DNA of 6,921 nucleotides from an uncultured Bacteroides sp. (GTDB lineage Bacteria > Bacteroidota > Bacteroidia > Bacteroidales > Bacteroidaceae): positions 1-6,921 of the forward strand of contig CAKUYM010000228.1 in the NCBI GenBank assembly GCA_934716785.1. The letters are read 5' to 3'. Made by a program: the position numbers and the translations under genes. Shown in pieces: positions 6,093-6,921 of this stretch (position 1 is its first letter; the number at the start of each line of letters is the position of its first letter). The notes below the pieces were generated by a model that was not told the DNA's origin, did no database searches, and saw nothing but the letters and a program-made list of their open reading frames with translations.

Positions 6093-6096
6093 CATT

Positions 6097-6531
6097 TCAC
6101 CAAATATATTCTTTTGTGTAGTGTTGGTAAGTCGGTTCTTCTTTTATCCCTTTGTTGTGGAATACTTGTTTGATGTAGGCTTGGTCTTTGGGCATAAGTC
6201 CCCGCTCTCCGCGATAGAGCCGATAATACCCGCTCTTCCCGTAGTGCCTGATCAACTGCGTTCTGACACTGACTGCATCTTCATAAGGAATTTTGTCAAG
6301 CAACCGCTTGAGTCCCCACGCCACATGAACTTTGACGGCTGCCTTGAAACATTCGCATTGGTTGCCGTCGGCAGGATAGCGTGCCGGATTAATGATGGAG
6401 ATATAAAGGTAATCGGCTGCTTTATTTTGTGCAGCTACGTAGCGTAAGCATTTCGAGGCTTGTGGACATTGCTCGTTGAAACAACGGGCGAAACCGTGGG
6501 GAACAGACTGGTTGTCGGATTCTTCTTTCAT
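6097..6531 (-). CDS. DUF6078-like small cysteine-containing protein
   Basis: With the start at 6531 this is a 144-residue soluble protein. A Cys cluster near the N-terminus (Cys17-x4-Cys22-x5-Cys28, within CFNEQCPQASKCLR) and a CEC motif (Cys59, Cys61) suggest metal binding. The rest is basic and helical, with AWGLKRLLDKIPY (71-83), GYYRLYRGERGLMPKDQAY (101-119) and a C-terminal YTKEYIW. This pattern matches my memory of the uncharacterised Bacteroidales DUF6078 family, whose function is unknown. The frame can be extended to a GTG at 6594, but that codon lies inside the -7 promoter element, so ATG 6531 is preferred. The gene converges on the primase/helicase gene with only an inverted-repeat arm between them. 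Whether it belongs to the element or is its neighbour is unclear. Confidence 0.7.
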   Translation of the reverse strand: MKEESDNQSVPHGFARCFNEQCPQASKCLRYVAAQNKAADYLYISIINPARYPADGNQCECFKAAVKVHVAWGLKRLLDKIPYEDAVSVRTQLIRHYGKSGYYRLYRGERGLMPKDQAYIKQVFHNKGIKEEPTYQHYTKEYIW

Positions 6532-6593
6532 ATTGTAGGCTTTATTTGTGAGATACTTTGTTAATACATTAATATACGGGAAAATATTCTTCA

Positions 6594-6601
6594 CAAAAGT
6601 A
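6594..6601 (-). promoter_or_regulatory. Bacteroides -7 promoter box for the DUF6078-like gene
   Basis: The minus strand reads TACTTTTG at 6601-6594, an exact match to TAnnTTTG. The expected -33 TTTG, about 19-21 bp upstream, is not clear. Transcription starting near 6587 would give a leader of about 55 nt before ATG 6531, which supports that start over the GTG at 6594. Confidence 0.5.
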
Positions 6602-6819
6602 GGGCTTTATTTTGGGAATGGGAAGCGTTGGGATTGTTTTATTTGTATGTAATGGGGATTTCTTATCAACATTTGACAATTAGGGATACTCAATACGTAC
6701 TCCTAATTATTTGCAGCAAGGTTTCTCTTTCTTGCTTAAGGCTCTTTATCTCTATTTTTAGCCAATTAATTTCTTTGTTTTTTGAACAATCAATAGTTCG
6801 TTAAACATTTCCTTAACAC
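6602..6819. other. AT-rich intergenic stretch without a recognised gene
   Basis: No convincing gene is seen. The stretch contains a weak inverted repeat, AATTAGG (6678-6684) with CCTAATT (6702-6708), and a small stem AGCAAG/CTTGCT near 6715-6736. Either could lie in the 3' untranslated region of the minus-strand gene ending at 6820. Neither is followed by a T-run, so no terminator is called. Confidence 0.4.
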
Positions 6820-6921
6820 TTATGCAGCAATTGCCGCAAATTTAATAGTCTCTTCCCATAGCTTTCGATTTATTTCCGGATTCGGTTCAATGCCTAATAC
6901 TGAAATAAATCGTAGCATGAG
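6820..6921 (-). CDS. C-terminal end of an unrecognised minus-strand protein (5' end outside window)
   Basis: Reading inward from the right edge, the minus strand is open for 33 codons and ends in TAA at 6822-6820. The residues look protein-like and amphipathic, including LGIEPNPEINRKLWEETIKF and ending in AAIAA. I do not recognise the family. An open run of this length occurs by chance fairly often, so the call rests mainly on composition. If real, the gene lies upstream of DUF6078 on the same strand. Confidence 0.35.
   Translation of the reverse strand, partial: LMLRFISVLGIEPNPEINRKLWEETIKFAAIAA

Noticed and set aside
3355..6100. Target-site duplication flanking the inverted repeats
   Set aside because: Flanking bases differ (AATATAT before 3362, CATTTCAC after 6092), so no duplication is supported.
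6532..6594. N-terminal extension of the DUF6078-like protein to a GTG at 6594
   Set aside because: The GTG lies within the TACTTTTG promoter element, and the added residues have no family-like features. ATG 6531 fits the expected N-terminus.
6675..6780. Short minus-strand frame with a coiled-coil-like run (SLKQERETLLQIIRSTY)
   Set aside because: It has no start codon in frame after the preceding stop and no homology I can recognise. At most it is a gene remnant.

Overview
The window reads as chromosomal DNA of a Bacteroidales gut bacterium, most likely Bacteroides or a close relative. Three things point there: a primase/helicase-like protein of the VirE-N (BT4734/BF3469-like) plus VapE/DUF3874 type, a DUF6078-like protein, and a TAnnTTTG promoter element with little use of Shine-Dalgarno sites. 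This assignment comes from remembered family features, not from a search.

Region 1 (1-3254, all + strand) is the 3' part of a Wadjet-type anti-plasmid operon. It holds the C-terminal 194 residues of an SMC/MukB-like ATPase (JetC-like), a JetD-like Toprim nuclease whose ATG overlaps the jetC stop by four bases, and, 60 bp on, a 583-residue SWIM zinc-finger protein with a helical C-terminal part. JetA and JetB, if present, lie upstream of the window. The loop-extruding ATPase would recognise plasmid DNA and the Toprim subunit would cut it. The SWIM protein looks like an appended partner of unknown role.

Region 2 (3255-3902) is a 648-bp non-coding stretch unusually dense in repeats: a 12-bp stem after the SWIM gene; 16-17-bp repeats; a ~100-bp arm of an inverted repeat (3362-3462); a seven-unit array of palindromes with a 22-bp period (3538-3686); and four GTTGAC(A/T)G boxes spaced 29-33 bp (3699-3800).

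Region 3 (3903-5990, +) is a 695-residue primase/helicase-like protein with an intact P-loop ATPase but an apparently degenerate primase-type N-terminal domain. The second arm of the inverted repeat (5993-6092) follows at once and fills the gap to the convergent DUF6078-like gene (6097-6531, -). The two arms share a 17-bp perfect outer end and the same order and spacing of GTGACAGC motifs and a subterminal hairpin, while a 37-bp spacer has diverged.

Region 4 (6532-6921) holds the DUF6078 promoter, about 220 bp with no recognised gene, and the last 33 codons of a possible minus-strand gene running off the window.

The main candidate for something undescribed is the unit 3362-6092: inverted repeat arm, iteron-like palindrome array, GTTGAC boxes, primase/helicase gene, inverted repeat arm. 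It resembles a replication module (origin plus initiator/helicase) enclosed by inverted repeats, with no transposase or integrase, next to an anti-plasmid system.
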